From JBBQZL01 sp038207745 (GTDB lineage Bacteria > Actinomycetota > Thermoleophilia > Solirubrobacterales > 70-9), in the NCBI GenBank assembly GCA_038207745.1, contig JBBQZL010000027.1:1-18880 (forward strand): 18,880 nucleotides of DNA, read 5' to 3'. The notes under the pieces are model-generated. The model was given only the letters and a program-made list of their open reading frames with translations. It did not search any database and was not told the origin of the DNA. Position numbers and translations under genes: made by a program. This document shows positions 6,567 to 13,521 of this stretch, in pieces; position 1 is the first letter of the stretch; every line of letters begins with the position of its first letter.

Positions 6567-7070
6567 TCAGCCGCAGACGGGCCAGGGGCTCGTGCCTGAG
6601 CGCGAGTAGAGCAGTGCTGCTCGGTAGTCCTGCTCGGCCTCGGGTGCCGCTGCGGGGTCGCCACTGCCGCCGACCGATGCCCAGGTTCCGTAATCGAATT
6701 GGTACTTGCCCCGGTAGCTGCCGTCGGACGAGACGACGGCGGGGTCGCCGCCGGACTCGCAGGATGCGATCGAGTCAAGCGTCGCCTGGGAAACCCCGAG
6801 GGCGTCGAATGCCTTCTGCTGCTCTGTGATCTTGTCGACGCGTGCCTGCCTGCGCTGCTCGATCTCGATACGGCGGGACTGAACGGTGACCGCGTGGTCA
6901 AGCACGGCTGCGGGCCTGTGGAGTGCCACGGCCAGGGAGCCCAGGGAACCGCTTGCGGTACGAATCACAGGATTGTGGTCGGGCTGTGATGCCGGGGTGA
7001 TGCCAGGTGACGCGATCAATGCGGCCTGCACTGCAACTGCGCACACGAGTGTGATTCTTGTCTTCAACAC
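6567..7070 (-). CDS. Exported transglycosylase-like (resuscitation-promoting-factor type) protein
   Basis: Predicted cell-wall muralytic enzyme. I choose GTG at 7070 because GGAGG lies 11 bases upstream and a signal peptide (LKTRITLVCAVAVQAALIASPG) begins right after it. The open frame extends to 7187, but that part lacks coding character. The protein is 167 residues. After the signal comes a charged helical region (SRRIEIEQRRQARVDKITEQQKAFDALG), then the Rpf/transglycosylase-like domain from about 95 to the end. It shows the catalytic Glu105 in SCESGG, GKYQFDYGTWASVGG, and a terminal WPVCG whose Cys166 should pair with Cys104. Rpf proteins help dormant actinobacteria resume growth. The upstream leader is long and has a CRP-like palindrome. 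Confidence 0.9.
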   Translation of the reverse strand: MLKTRITLVCAVAVQAALIASPGITPASQPDHNPVIRTASGSLGSLAVALHRPAAVLDHAVTVQSRRIEIEQRRQARVDKITEQQKAFDALGVSQATLDSIASCESGGDPAVVSSDGSYRGKYQFDYGTWASVGGSGDPAAAPEAEQDYRAALLYSRSGTSPWPVCG

Positions 7071-7200
7071 GGGTGAGTCAACCTCCAGGGTTTGCCGGGG
7101 ATCGGCACGGGGTGTGCCGTGGGTCAGCGAGACGTCAGCGGAGCGCACTTGAGCGCCGCTCACATGAAACAAACCTTTTCCAAACAATTGGTATCGGCAG
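7071..7200 (-). promoter_or_regulatory. Long structured leader before the Rpf-like gene
   Basis: Roughly 130 bases between the CRP-like site and the GTG start. It forms at least two hairpins on the transcript strand: CGGCAC/GTGCCG with a five-base loop (7103-7119), and an AGCG-GCGC/GCGC-CGCT stem further upstream near 7139-7160. Rpf genes in other actinobacteria often have a cyclic-di-AMP riboswitch here. I looked for that consensus and did not find it, so the class of leader is unknown. Confidence 0.4.
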
Positions 7201-7216
7201 TGTGACCTTTGTCACA
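7201..7216 (+). promoter_or_regulatory. CRP/GlxR-like palindrome between the Rpf-like and lipoate-ligase-family genes
   Basis: Perfect inverted repeat TGTGAC-CTTT-GTCACA, with the same half-sites as the one before the M23 peptidase. It lies in a divergent intergenic region, 131 bp from the Rpf-like start and 66 bp from the other gene, so it could serve either. In Mycobacterium tuberculosis and Corynebacterium glutamicum, CRP-type regulators (Rv3676, GlxR) are known to control rpf genes. Confidence 0.65.
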
Positions 7217-7281
7217 TAGACCCCCCAATTCGCGCCGCCACGCCTGAAGATGCCGTCGTACGCCAGACTGGAGCCGCCTCG

Positions 7282-8040
7282 ATGAAACCGATCATGCACC
7301 TATTGAGGGACTCGTTCCCCGACCGGCCGGAGATGGGCCCGGCGCTATCAAAGGCCCTGCTCGAGCGCGTCGCGGCCGGTTACGAACCCGAGACCTTTCG
7401 CCTCAGCAGGCCCGGAAACGTGGTCGCCTTCGGCAGGCGCGACACGGTCAGCCAGGGCTATGCGGATGCCGTTCGGGCGGCGCGCGCGGGTGGGTTCGAG
7501 GCGATGGAGCGACTGACCGGGGGACGCGCGGCGGCCTACTCGGCCGGCACCCTCAGCCTCACCCGCACCTCGCGTGAATCAACGCCTGCGCTCCGGACGA
7601 CGGCCAGATTCACGGAGATGTCCGACCTGATCGTCGAGGCACTGGTCGAGCTGGGGGTCGACGCCCGGGTCGGCGAAGTTCCAGGCGAATACTGCCCCGG
7701 CGAGTACAGCGTCAACGCCCGCGGGCAGGTCAAGCTGGCGGGGACCGGCCAGAGGATGATCACCGATGGAGCGCACGTCGGCGCGGTGCTCGTGGTCCAG
7801 GCAGGTGCGGAGATCAGGCGAATACTCGAACCCGTCTATGCAGCCCTCGGGCTCGAGTGGAATCCGGAGACGACCTCGGCGATTGAGGACGAGTTCCCCG
7901 GGGTCACCCTCGACCAGGTCGAGCAGGCGATCCTCGCGGCCCTGGAGCGACGGTTCGAGTTGGTCAGGGCCGGGCTGAGCCCCGAAACGCTGCGACGGGC
8001 CGAGCAGATCGCCGACAGGCACCGCTCGCCTGAACGATGA
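7282..8040 (+). CDS. Lipoate--protein ligase / octanoyltransferase family protein
   Basis: 252 residues of the BPL/LplA/LipB catalytic fold, predicted to attach lipoate or octanoate to a lipoyl domain. Visible motifs are AFGRRDTVSQGY (49-60), RLTGGRAAAYSAGTLSL (77-93), and GEYCPGEYSVNARGQVKLAGTGQR (135-158) containing the family Lys151. The glycine motif is TGGRA, as in LipM-type octanoyltransferases, and not GGGAVYH as in LplA. Cys138 could be the acyl-accepting cysteine of LipM-like enzymes, so octanoyltransferase is at least as likely as ligase. The ATG at 7282 follows GGAG by eight to nine bases. It is divergent from the Rpf-like gene. Confidence 0.87.
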   Translation: MKPIMHLLRDSFPDRPEMGPALSKALLERVAAGYEPETFRLSRPGNVVAFGRRDTVSQGYADAVRAARAGGFEAMERLTGGRAAAYSAGTLSLTRTSRESTPALRTTARFTEMSDLIVEALVELGVDARVGEVPGEYCPGEYSVNARGQVKLAGTGQRMITDGAHVGAVLVVQAGAEIRRILEPVYAALGLEWNPETTSAIEDEFPGVTLDQVEQAILAALERRFELVRAGLSPETLRRAEQIADRHRSPER

Positions 8041-8052
8041 TCCGAACGCAAC

Positions 8053-8080
8053 TCGACCGGGTTCGCCCGGTTGGTAGGGT
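8053..8080 (+). promoter_or_regulatory. Candidate promoter of the small secreted protein
   Basis: TCGACC (8053-8058), a 16-base spacer, then TAGGGT (8075-8080), a common actinobacterial -10 form. The expected start gives a leader of about 40 bases carrying AGGAGG before the GTG start. Confidence 0.4.
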
Positions 8081-8127
8081 CAGGCCCGTTGTCAGGGGCA
8101 GGAAGACGGGACGCAGGAGGAGAGTTC

Positions 8128-8418
8128 GTGGGACGTGGACGTATCGCCTGTTCAGTCGTCGCCACCGTCGCAATGGCCGGTGTGATTGCCGCATCGCCGG
8201 CAGGTGCAGGCAGAGCCAAGCCGCTCGACACGCCGAATCCACTGGTCGTCAAGGGCACGAAGGGGCCCGGACCGAGCAGGCATAACAAGGACTTTGTCTC
8301 CAGGTCCGACAATCCGGATGCGAACATTGTTGTCGTCCTGATGCCGAGAACCATTGGAGGCGCCGGTGACGTCACCCTCGCTGCGAAGGACCTTCAAGTA
8401 GCCGCGCCGGGAAGATGA
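8128..8418 (+). CDS. Small secreted protein, unknown function, coupled to the VOC gene
   Basis: 96 residues from GTG 8128, placed just after AGGAGG. A signal peptide covers about residues 1-31 (RGRIACSVVATVAMAGVIAASPAGAG). The mature part is short: a Lys/Pro/Gly-rich stretch, then DNPDANIVVVLMPRTIGGAGDVTLAAKDLQVA, which looks like one or two beta strands. There are no cysteines after the signal. I recognise no family. Its stop overlaps the start of the next gene by ATGA, so the two are co-translated. Confidence 0.65.
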   Translation: MGRGRIACSVVATVAMAGVIAASPAGAGRAKPLDTPNPLVVKGTKGPGPSRHNKDFVSRSDNPDANIVVVLMPRTIGGAGDVTLAAKDLQVAAPGR

Positions 8419-9269
8419 CGGCAATCGACCCCGCCACGAGTGTTGGGGCGGTCAGCCTGCGGGTCAACGACCTGGAGGGGGTTTCCGGGTTCTATGAGGG
8501 TGTGATCGGGCTCGAGGTACTCGAGCGCAGCCCCGGGAATGTGGTCCTGGGAGTGGGCTCGGAACAGCTGGTCCGCCTGATCGCGGACGTCGCGGCGACG
8601 CCCCGTCCGAACGGAACCACCGGGCTGTTTCACCTCGCGATCCTGCTTCCGGACCGGATCGAGCTCGCGAGGGCACTTCACCGGGTCGTGGATTCCGGTG
8701 GGCGTTTCAGCGGCGCCTCTGACCACCTGGTCAGCGAGGCCCTCTATCTGAGTGACCCGGAGGGCAATGGGATCGAGATCTACAGGGACCGACCCCGCGG
8801 CGAGTGGGAGGATCGGGACGGCGACGTGAAGATGGCGACGCTGCCGCTTGACATCCAGAACCTCTCCGGCGAACTGGGTTCGGACAGGTCGATTCCGGCG
8901 AGGATGCCAGTCGGCTCGAGGATGGGTCACGTCCATCTCAACGTCGCCGACATCGATCAGGCTGAGGCCTTCTACAACGGCGTACTCGGCTTCGAGGTGA
9001 AGGTTCGCGGATACCCTGGCGCGCTCTTTGTCGCCGCCGGCGGATACCACCATCACCTCGGACTCAATACCTGGATGGGAGAGGGCGCGCCCCCTCCCCC
9101 GGGCGGAACACGCGGACTCGAGCGATTCTCGATTCGGATCCCATCCCCCGGAGAGATGGACCGGATCGCCTCAGACCTCGATGCAGCCGACTTCGGGCAC
9201 ACTGCAACCGACGCAGGCATCGAGGTCACCGACCCGTCGGGCAATCGCCTCGCCCTCCTGATCGCCTGA
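8415..9269 (+). CDS. Two-domain VOC/glyoxalase-fold protein (CatE-like extradiol dioxygenase family)
   Basis: 284 residues with two vicinal-oxygen-chelate modules, about 9-125 and 167-284. Module 1 opens VGAVSLRVNDLEGVSGFYEGVIGLEV and ends in LSDPEGNGIEIYRDRP, with H73 (FHLAI) and E121 as candidate ligands. Module 2 has GHVHLNVADIDQAEAFYNGVLGFEV (H172, H174) and GYHHHLGLNTW (H212-214). The order and the HHHLGLNTW segment resemble Bacillus CatE-type catechol 2,3-dioxygenases, which use Fe(II). The last motif reads GNRLALLIA, lacking the acidic residue seen in module 1. The substrate is unknown. The ATG overlaps the stop of the small secreted protein gene. Confidence 0.85.
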   Translation: MTAIDPATSVGAVSLRVNDLEGVSGFYEGVIGLEVLERSPGNVVLGVGSEQLVRLIADVAATPRPNGTTGLFHLAILLPDRIELARALHRVVDSGGRFSGASDHLVSEALYLSDPEGNGIEIYRDRPRGEWEDRDGDVKMATLPLDIQNLSGELGSDRSIPARMPVGSRMGHVHLNVADIDQAEAFYNGVLGFEVKVRGYPGALFVAAGGYHHHLGLNTWMGEGAPPPPGGTRGLERFSIRIPSPGEMDRIASDLDAADFGHTATDAGIEVTDPSGNRLALLIA

Positions 9270-9315
9270 CGCCGGCGCCAGTCCCAGCCGAGCCCGGCCC
9301 GGCCGAGAACCCAGA

Positions 9316-10068
9316 TCAGAGCCGTCCGGCGTCGAGCAGCCGCCGCAGGAAGCGTTGTGTCTCCGGCTGCTCTGGTGCTTCGAGAATCCGCTCCGGTGTG
9401 CCGACCTCGAGCAGCCGGCCCTCGTGCAGGAAGGCGACCCGGTCGGCAACCTCGCGGGCAAAGCTCATCTCGTGGGTTGCAATCACCATCGTCGCCCCCT
9501 CATCCTTGAGATCGCGAACCGCCGAGAGGACGTCACCGACAAGCTCGGGGTCCAGGGCGCTGGTCACCTCGTCGAGGAGCAGTGCCCGGGGCCTCGACGC
9601 GAACGCACGGGCAATCGCGACGCGCTGCTGCTGACCACCCGAGAGGCGGTCCGGCCGATCCGACTCGCGACCACCCAGCCCAAAGCGCTCGAGCAGCTCA
9701 CGTCCGCGGTCCTCGGCCTCACGTCGTCCGGTTCCCCGGGCGTGCACGTCGCCCAACACAACATTCTGGAGCACGGTCAGATGGGGAAAGAGATTGAAGG
9801 CCTGGAAGACGAAGCCGAGCCTCCGGCGGATCTCGACCGGATTGACCGATGGGTCTGTGATCACCTCGCCATCGAGGAGGATGTCGCCGTTGCCGATCCC
9901 CTCGAGCAGGTCTATGCATCGGAGCAGCGTCGACTTGCCGGATCCCGAGGCACCGATCAGCGCCAGCGCCTCGTGCTCATGGATCGAGATGTCAATTCCG
10001 CGCAGGACCTCACGATCGCCAAAGCTCTTGGTGACGCCGCGGACCTCGAGGACGGGCGTACCACTCAT
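9316..10068 (-). CDS. Polar amino-acid ABC transporter ATP-binding protein (GlnQ/HisP type)
   Basis: Cytoplasmic ATPase that powers the importer encoded with it. 250 residues, full length. Walker A is GASGSGKST (39-47), the Q-loop Gln89 is in FQAFNLFPHLT, the signature is LSGGQQQRVAIARA (142-155), Walker B is ALLLDE (162-167), and the switch His is in ATHEMSF. RCIDLLE after Walker A and NLFPHLTVLQNV are characteristic of the polar amino-acid subfamily. Its start overlaps the permease stop by four bases. The substrate cannot be fixed from the ATPase. Confidence 0.95.
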   Translation of the reverse strand: MSGTPVLEVRGVTKSFGDREVLRGIDISIHEHEALALIGASGSGKSTLLRCIDLLEGIGNGDILLDGEVITDPSVNPVEIRRRLGFVFQAFNLFPHLTVLQNVVLGDVHARGTGRREAEDRGRELLERFGLGGRESDRPDRLSGGQQQRVAIARAFASRPRALLLDEVTSALDPELVGDVLSAVRDLKDEGATMVIATHEMSFAREVADRVAFLHEGRLLEVGTPERILEAPEQPETQRFLRRLLDAGRL

Positions 10069-10946
10069 GATCGCGCCGCGCCGCCGCTTCCGAAGCGATC
10101 GACGATCCTGGCGAGTGGAATGGTCACGCAGAGATAGAGCAGGGCCGCTGCGACGAATGGCGTGTAGTTGAAGTTCTCCCCCGCGAAGATCTGGGCAACG
10201 CGGTAGGCCTCGAGCACCCCGAGTACCGAGACAAGCGCAACGTCCTTCTGCAGCGAGATGAAGTCGTTGAGCAGCGGCGGACCGACCCTGCGCACCGCCT
10301 GGGGCAGGACGACCAATCGCATCGATTGGGACTCGGTCAACCCGATCGCGAGTGCCGCGTCCCGCTGGCTGCGATGGATCGAGGCGATCCCCGCCCGATA
10401 GACCTCCGAGACGTAGGCGCTGTACGAGAGTGTGAGGGCGAATCCTCCGAGCAGAACCGGATTTGTCGGGACTCCGCTCAGCTCGAGGGCGGGGATCCCG
10501 AAACCGACCATGAAGACCAGCAGGATCGTCGGTACCCCGCGAAAGACATCCGTATAGGCAGCTGCCAGCAGGCGCAGCGGAAACAGCGCCGGCAGCGAGC
10601 TTGTCCTGATCAGCGCGAACACCAACCCGACGAGCAGCACCGCCACCTCGATCACCACGAACATCTTCACGTCGAGCCAGAAACCGCGAAAGATGTCGGG
10701 GAAGGAGTTCTGGAACTCATCCCAGGACAGGAATGTCTGCTCGAACCTCGGCCATCCGGGGCTGGTGACCGCAAGGGCGATCAATCCACCGATCACGACC
10801 ACACTCGAGACCACCGCGATCAGCTGGCCGCGTCTCGTCTTCTCCCGTTGCGCCGCCTCACGGGCGACCCGGCGACGCTCCGCCACGGAGGCCCCGTCGC
10901 CATCTGAGTTCTGCCCGGCCACCGCAGGATCATCGCGCTTGCTCAA
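10065..10946 (-). CDS. Polar amino-acid ABC transporter permease (HisM/GlnP family)
   Basis: Membrane channel subunit, 293 residues. A charged cytoplasmic N-terminus (about 1-40, rich in Arg and Glu) precedes the first helix (LIAVVSSVVVIGGLIALAV). The region 96-290 carries the remaining helices with YTDVFRGVPTILLVFMVGFG. The EAA-type loop that docks the ATPase follows: DAALAIGLTESQSMRLVVLPQAVRRVGPPLLNDFI. Only one permease is present, so a homodimer is likely. It starts at TTG 10946, four bases after a GGACGGAG ribosome binding site. A GC-rich hairpin separates it from the binding-protein gene. Confidence 0.94.
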   Translation of the reverse strand: MSKRDDPAVAGQNSDGDGASVAERRRVAREAAQREKTRRGQLIAVVSSVVVIGGLIALAVTSPGWPRFEQTFLSWDEFQNSFPDIFRGFWLDVKMFVVIEVAVLLVGLVFALIRTSSLPALFPLRLLAAAYTDVFRGVPTILLVFMVGFGIPALELSGVPTNPVLLGGFALTLSYSAYVSEVYRAGIASIHRSQRDAALAIGLTESQSMRLVVLPQAVRRVGPPLLNDFISLQKDVALVSVLGVLEAYRVAQIFAGENFNYTPFVAAALLYLCVTIPLARIVDRFGSGGAARS

Positions 10947-10974
10947 TGCACTCCGTCCAACTCACGGCCGGCGG

Positions 10975-11007
10975 GCGGGGCGGCGATCGGTCTGACCGCC
11001 GCCCCGC
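10975..11007 (-). terminator. GC hairpin between binding-protein and permease genes (attenuator or stabiliser)
   Basis: Perfect 11-bp stem (10975-10985 with 10997-11007) with an 11-base loop, starting ten bases after the binding-protein stop. No T-run follows on the minus strand, so full intrinsic termination is unlikely. Such hairpins after ABC binding-protein genes usually protect the upstream mRNA or let only part of transcription through. Confidence 0.65.
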
Positions 11008-11016
11008 ACCGGGGAC

Positions 11017-11877
11017 CTAGTTCAGCTCAGGCGCGCCGGCTGCCTCGGACATCCACTTCTTCTCGATCTTTCGGAGCTCACCGCTCTCGCTGAGAGCCGT
11101 GACTGCCTTGCTCACACAGGGCGTGAGCGCCGAGTCCTTGGTGAGCAGTGCTCCCCACTGGTCGCCGCCCGGGGCCGGGAACTGACCGACGATCGTGGCG
11201 TTCTGCACCTGGGCCGACGTTAGATAGAAGGCGGTCGGAACGTCAACGACGACCGCGTCGACGAGCTCCTGCTTGAGCGCCGTGACGACATCAACGGAGT
11301 TGTCGAAGACCTTCGGAGCCGTGCTCGGGTCAATCACATTGGTGACCGCATCGAGGCTGGTCGTGCCGATCTGAACGCCGATCGTGGTGTCCTTGAGGTC
11401 GGCAAGCGAGGTCGCGTTTGCGGCATCCGAGCCATCGAGGGCGACAACGGCCTGGTTTGCCGTGTAGTACGGCGCCGAGAAATCAACCTGCTGCGCCCGC
11501 TTCGGGGTGATCGAGATCTGGTTGACATCGAAATCGAAGTCCTTGGGTCCCGGTGCATACGAGGAGTTGAAGGGAACCGTGGTCCACTTCACATCTGACT
11601 TGGCGAAGCCGAGTTGATCGGCGATCGCATATGCGATTGCGCTCTCGAAGCCCTTGCCGTTGCTCGGATCACCGTCGATGAAGTACGGCGGATAGGCCGG
11701 CTTGTCGGTGCCGACGGTCAGCATGCCTGCGGTCTGCGTGTCGAGGTTGGCGGGCGTGCAATCTTCGGCGCTGGGGGTGCCGCCGGCGACAGTCGAGCTG
11801 TCATTGCCGCTGCTCCCACAACCGATCAATAGCGCCAGCGAGGCGAGCAGGACCAGTGCGATGCGAAATCTGGACAA
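11017..11877 (-). CDS. Amino-acid ABC transporter substrate-binding lipoprotein (SBP family 3)
   Basis: 286 residues. A lipoprotein signal ends in LLIGC (Cys20). The mature part has the family-3 (bac_SBP_3) pattern: LTVGTDKPAYPPYFIDGDPSNGKGFESAIAYAIADQLGF, then FDFDVNQISITPKRAQQVDFSAPYYTANQAVV, then DTTIGVQIGTTSLDAV, and a final LRKIEKKW. It captures an amino acid or similar polar solute outside the membrane for the permease and ATPase genes downstream. It starts at TTG 11877, after AGAGGA. TACGAT about 55 bases upstream may be its -10. Cys40 and Cys at about 262 could form a disulphide. Confidence 0.93.
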   Translation of the reverse strand: MSRFRIALVLLASLALLIGCGSSGNDSSTVAGGTPSAEDCTPANLDTQTAGMLTVGTDKPAYPPYFIDGDPSNGKGFESAIAYAIADQLGFAKSDVKWTTVPFNSSYAPGPKDFDFDVNQISITPKRAQQVDFSAPYYTANQAVVALDGSDAANATSLADLKDTTIGVQIGTTSLDAVTNVIDPSTAPKVFDNSVDVVTALKQELVDAVVVDVPTAFYLTSAQVQNATIVGQFPAPGGDQWGALLTKDSALTPCVSKAVTALSESGELRKIEKKWMSEAAGAPELN

Positions 11878-12020
11878 GGTGATGGTTCCTCTCTGAGGTC
11901 AGGTGGACCGCGAAATCGTAGTCGTTCCGTCGTCCAGACCGAACTTTTCCCCGCGGACTAATGATTAATGGGTATTCCGGGGACTGATTGGTTTATGATC
12001 TTCTCACCCGGGTAGAAGCT

Positions 12021-12045
12021 AAAAACCGGAGACTCCCACTCCGGT
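12021..12045 (-). terminator. Rho-independent terminator on the minus strand
   Basis: Seven-base stem ACCGGAG/CTCCGGT with a seven-base loop, followed on the minus strand by a run of T (five A on the plus strand at 12021-12025, the last of them paired in the stem). No minus-strand gene lies upstream of it within the gap, so it must end something not annotated, or antisense transcription. Confidence 0.55.
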
Positions 12046-12102
12046 CAATCCGGTTGGACACGACTGTTTGGGGACTCCCATTCCGAACAGCGTTCTCCCT
12101 GG

Positions 12103-12133
12103 CAGATGCCGCGTACCCAGTACGCGGCATCTG
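12103..12133. repeat. 14-bp perfect inverted repeat with 3-base loop
   Basis: Arms CAGATGCCGCGTAC (12103-12116) and its exact complement (12120-12133) around CCA. No T-run follows on either strand, so it is not a plain intrinsic terminator. It may be an RNA stem or a protein operator. Confidence 0.9.
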
Positions 12134-12258
12134 TGCGTATGGGGCCGGGTTCGGGCGAAATGGAGATCCGCCCGGTGCGAGGCGCAACTTGTGGATCGCG
12201 CCGCGGTTGTCAATAGGATGACAGCGGCTTCGCACACACCCCGAGAAACGACCCAGAG

Positions 12259-13458
12259 ATGAGACTCTCCTCAAAGATTGCCGCGTGCACGGTTCTTGCA
12301 CTCCTCGCCGCCAACGCGGCGCCGGCCCCGGGCAACACGAAGTCGGACAACGCATGGCCGCACATCAACGTGCGCCACGCAGCGCTCTCGCAGAAGGGTC
12401 AGAAGCTGGTGCTCGTCGCCAAGACCGACAAGGTGGTCAACCTGAAGCGGCTCGAGCGGTTTCCCGATCCTTCAAGGAAGCACCTGCCCTACCTCTGCTT
12501 CAAATTTCACGCGGCAGGCGAGGTCAATGGCAGCGATGTATGCGTTGGCGGTCCAGACGGCTCCAAGCACTCGGTCGGGTTCTCGAGAGTCAACTCGAAG
12601 GGCAGGGTGGCGAAACAGCACAGCGAGGCCGCAACCGTCCGGCGCATTGGCGGCTCCAAGCTGGTAGTCGCGCTCACTCCCGCAGATGTGGGCCTGAAGC
12701 CCGACACGTATGAATGGCAGGTGGTGGCCCGTGAGGGTGGCCCGTACTGCCGCAAGAAGGCACGGATCGGCAGGTGTTTTGACTTCTCTCCACGCTCAGG
12801 TCCAAAGTCCTTTGAGCTGCGGCCGGTCCGCGCAGTCGGCTGCACACCAGACAGCCCCGGATTGGTCTACAACGGCTCCCGCAGCCGCAAGGTCGTGGCG
12901 CTGACCTTCGATGACGGTCCAAGCATCTACACGCCGGGCTTTCTCAAGGTCCTGAAGCAGAAGCACGTCCACGCGACCTTCTTCGAGATCGGCGAGAACA
13001 TGGGCGGCCAGGGCAGGATCCAGCGCCAGATCCTCGCCCAGGGCAGCGAGCTCGCAAACCACACGATGCATCACGGCTCCTACCCGGGGTATGCCGACCT
13101 TGCCCAGACCAGCGCGCTGATCAAGTCCCAGACCCACTTCGAGCCCTGCATGTTCAGGCCTCCGGGCGGCGCGGTCAACTCTGCCGTGGTCAGCGCTGCA
13201 GGCCAGGCCGGCATGAAGACGATCATCTGGGATGTCGACACCAACGACTGGAGACTTCCCGGATCGAGCTCGATCTACAGCACCGCGGTCAGCGCAAGAT
13301 CGGGTTCGGTGATCCTTATGCATGACGGCGGCGGCTACCGCAGCCAGACCCTTGCAGCGCTTCCCGGCATCATCGACACACTGAAGAGCCGCGGGTTCGG
13401 TTTTGTGACGATGAGCGAGATGCTCGGCGGCTCGATCAGGTACCGGCCCTACGGCTGA
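12259..13458 (+). CDS. Exported NodB-type polysaccharide deacetylase with a novel-looking N-terminal domain
   Basis: 399 residues. A signal peptide (1-22, ending ANAAPA) is followed by a 170-residue N-terminal region I cannot assign. That region has Cys80, 95, 164, 173 and 195 and beta-rich stretches such as KLVLVAKTDKVV and TYEWQVVARE. The NodB domain covers about 210-395 with every catalytic motif: TFDDGP (D218, D219), HTMHH (metal ligands H268 and H272), RPPGG (R300), IIWDVDTNDW, and VILMHDGG (H355). It should deacetylate an N-acetylated cell-wall or surface glycan in a metal-dependent way. The ATG at 12259 has only a weak ribosome binding site. TAGGAT 40 bases upstream is a likely -10. 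Confidence 0.93.
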   Translation: MRLSSKIAACTVLALLAANAAPAPGNTKSDNAWPHINVRHAALSQKGQKLVLVAKTDKVVNLKRLERFPDPSRKHLPYLCFKFHAAGEVNGSDVCVGGPDGSKHSVGFSRVNSKGRVAKQHSEAATVRRIGGSKLVVALTPADVGLKPDTYEWQVVAREGGPYCRKKARIGRCFDFSPRSGPKSFELRPVRAVGCTPDSPGLVYNGSRSRKVVALTFDDGPSIYTPGFLKVLKQKHVHATFFEIGENMGGQGRIQRQILAQGSELANHTMHHGSYPGYADLAQTSALIKSQTHFEPCMFRPPGGAVNSAVVSAAGQAGMKTIIWDVDTNDWRLPGSSSIYSTAVSARSGSVILMHDGGGYRSQTLAALPGIIDTLKSRGFGFVTMSEMLGGSIRYRPYG

Positions 13459-13509
13459 GAGTCCACCGGCCGACCCGCGGCGTCGCCACCCCGCGTCCGG
13501 CCTCTCTCA

Positions 13510-13515
13510 TACGGT
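13510..13515 (+). promoter_or_regulatory. Candidate -10 giving a leaderless methylase mRNA
   Basis: TACGGT ends six bases before the GTG start of the methylase gene, with no Shine-Dalgarno sequence nearby. No clear -35 is visible. Confidence 0.4.
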
Positions 13516-13521
13516 CCGCAC

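Larger units (their letters stand above)
12021..12180 (-). ncRNA. Candidate structured small RNA ending at an intrinsic terminator
   Basis: Read on the minus strand, four hairpins lie in order: 12174-12152 (6-bp stem), 12133-12103 (14-bp perfect stem, 3-base loop), 12090-12064 (CTGTT/AACAG with an inner TGGG/CCCA), and 12045-12025 followed by a T-run. The last two hairpins share the 15-base motif GGA(A/G)TGGGAGTC(C/T)CC. The 5' end is unknown. TTGACA at 12213-12208 could be a -35, but the -10 is poor. I recognise no known RNA family. A cis-acting element or a plus-strand RNA remains possible. Confidence 0.35.
11878..12258. other. 381-bp gene-free region rich in hairpins
   Basis: No convincing gene in either direction. 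The left part (to about 11960) is the promoter and leader of the binding-protein gene. A TATGAT (11994-11999, plus) resembles a -10. From 12000 to 12175 five inverted repeats follow one another: 12000-12018, 12025-12045, 12064-12090, 12103-12133 and 12152-12174. The right part holds TAGGAT (12214-12219), a likely -10 for the deacetylase gene. Confidence 0.8.

Noticed and set aside
7071..7187. N-terminal extension of the Rpf-like protein from TTG 7187
   Set aside because: A signal peptide and a GGAGG site support GTG 7070, and the extra part overlaps a hairpin-rich leader.
7071..7200. Cyclic-di-AMP (ydaO) riboswitch before the Rpf-like gene
   Set aside because: Expected by analogy with other actinobacteria, but I could not find its conserved blocks by eye; only generic hairpins are present.
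9270..9315. Intrinsic terminator between the convergent VOC and ABC ATPase genes
   Set aside because: The 46-bp gap is GC-rich with small repeats but shows no clear stem with a T-run on either strand.
10326..10907. Plus-strand 193-codon frame opposite the permease gene
   Set aside because: Composition is Asp/Glu/His-rich as expected for antisense of membrane-protein code in GC-rich DNA; no start signal or motif.
12103..12133. Insertion-sequence terminal repeat
   Set aside because: The arms are separated by three bases, with no transposase or target-site duplication nearby; it is a hairpin or dyad, not element ends.
12208..12213. Perfect TTGACA on the minus strand as promoter of the candidate small RNA
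   Set aside because: No acceptable -10 at 15-19 bases; the same bases on the plus strand adjoin a TAGGAT, so it may be chance. Kept only as a possibility.
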